This document shows, one piece after another, positions 63,432 to 64,000 of a stretch of 64,000 nucleotides of DNA; positions within the stretch are counted from its first letter, which is position 1; each line of letters opens with the position of its first letter. Made by a program: the position numbers and the translations under genes. The notes under the pieces were generated by a model that saw nothing but the letters and a program-made list of their open reading frames with translations, ran no database searches and had not been told where the DNA came from. Source of the stretch: Gluconobacter sphaericus NBRC 12467 (GTDB taxonomy: Bacteria > Pseudomonadota > Alphaproteobacteria > Acetobacterales > Acetobacteraceae); the NCBI RefSeq assembly GCF_006539125.1, contig NZ_BJMK01000001.1:62001-126000 (forward strand). The letters run 5' to 3'.

Positions 63432-64000
63432 TCAGGCTTTGGGCGGTGTAATGTTGGGACGCAGCATCAGGCGCGGGTCGGCGAAGCGGTCATACTCTTC
63501 TGATGTCATGAACCCGAGTTCCAGCGCGGCTTCGCGCGGGCTCAGTCCCTTCTCCATGGCGTGATGGGCGACTTGCGAGGCGCGATCATAACCAATGGCG
63601 GGGGAGAGCGCCGTAACGAGGACGAGCGAACGCTCCAGATCCTGCTTCAGCTTCTTCGTATTGGCTTTCGTGCCTTCGACGAGGAAGCGGCGGAAGTTTT
63701 CCGACCCATCATGCAGAAGGGTGATGCCCTGCATGATGTTGTGGATCATGAGCGGTTTGTAGACATTCATGTCCAGCATGCCCGCAGCCCCGCCAAGGCC
63801 GACGGCAACATCATTGCTCATGACCTGAAGGGCGAGCATGGCCAGCGCCTCGGCCTGCGTCGGGTTGATCTTGCCCGGCATGATCGACGATCCCGGCTCG
63901 TTCTCCGGCAGGTGCAGTTCACCCAGACCGGCTCGCGGGCCGCAGGCGAGCAGGCGAATGTCGTTGGCGATCTTGAACAGGCTGCCCGCTGTCGTGCGCA
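63432..64000 (-). CDS. fumC: Fumarate hydratase class II, 5' part outside window
   Basis: Partial: about 189 C-terminal residues are here. [46 protein letters not shown] is the fumarase C / aspartase superfamily SS loop, whose second serine is catalytic; IANDIR and the [19 protein letters not shown] form point to fumarase rather than aspartase or argininosuccinate lyase. C-terminal end [20 protein letters not shown] is as in FumC. Converts fumarate to malate in the TCA cycle. The gene runs off the right edge of the window. Confidence 0.93.
   Translation of the reverse strand, partial: RTTAGSLFKIANDIRLLACGPRAGLGELHLPENEPGSSIMPGKINPTQAEALAMLALQVMSNDVAVGLGGAAGMLDMNVYKPLMIHNIMQGITLLHDGSENFRRFLVEGTKANTKKLKQDLERSLVLVTALSPAIGYDRASQVAHHAMEKGLSPREAALELGFMTSEEYDRFADPRLMLRPNITPPKA

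Overview
The window looks like a chromosomal segment of an acetic acid bacterium, most likely Gluconobacter or a close relative. This is inferred from protein character, not from a database search. The supporting points are an aldo/keto reductase that closely resembles the Gox1615 type known from Gluconobacter oxydans, 5-aminolevulinate synthase (the alphaproteobacterial C4 heme route), a secreted Hint-domain protein of a type common in Acetobacteraceae, moderately high GC, and the conserved truB-rpsO-pnp and cvpA-purF pairs. I see no rRNA, tRNA, CRISPR array, insertion sequence or prophage. Nearly all of the window is ordinary, densely packed coding sequence.

Layout. 0-7 kb (+): truB, rpsO and pnp (tRNA/ribosome/RNA turnover) ending at a strong terminator, then a nitronate monooxygenase-like enzyme and a FUSC-type inner-membrane protein. 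7-14 kb (-): a glycine-rich lipoprotein coupled to an exported VOC protein, a DUF1489 protein, an exported nucleoside hydrolase with an altered metal-binding loop, hemW, kup and a YggS-type PLP protein. 14-23 kb: rsmB (+), an aldo/keto reductase, an EnvZ/OmpR-like two-component pair with a Pro/Gly-rich sensor insert, cysK divergent from a rhodanese, a DUF2272 lipoprotein and mtnA.

23-37 kb is a cell-surface polysaccharide region: two tandem paralogous glycosyltransferases, a large YfhO-like membrane protein, the decayed remains of a gmhB-like heptose-bisphosphate phosphatase, rmd and gmd (GDP-mannose to GDP-D-rhamnose), a GGDEF/EAL phosphodiesterase, another glycosyltransferase and an O-antigen-ligase-like protein. 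It contains the only clearly AT-rich stretches of the window (about 26.05-26.43 and 28.62-28.80 kb), which hints at gene gain and loss there.

37-50 kb: a COG0523 GTPase translationally coupled to a WD40 protein, a GAF/PAS/HWE histidine kinase followed by a lone receiver, a SelW-like protein, a class A acid phosphatase, a CLC antiporter, two CDF metal exporters (one with a very His-rich N-terminus), a DJ-1/PfpI protein divergent from them, a UPF0114 membrane protein, a COG2509 flavoprotein and an MFS transporter. 50-64 kb: an EAL-like protein that has lost its catalytic residues, a YidB/DUF937-like small protein, a pirin, hemA, the Hint-domain protein, a HisE-like protein without the catalytic glutamates, cvpA, purF, a bacteriophytochrome kinase, an S10 carboxypeptidase and the 3' part of fumC.

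I did not find a convincing wholly new system. The best leads are the gmhB relic and AT-rich inverted repeat in the polysaccharide locus, the dead-EAL and HisE-like proteins, the Hint protein with its upstream palindrome, and the two perfect inverted repeats between zitB and the DJ-1 gene.
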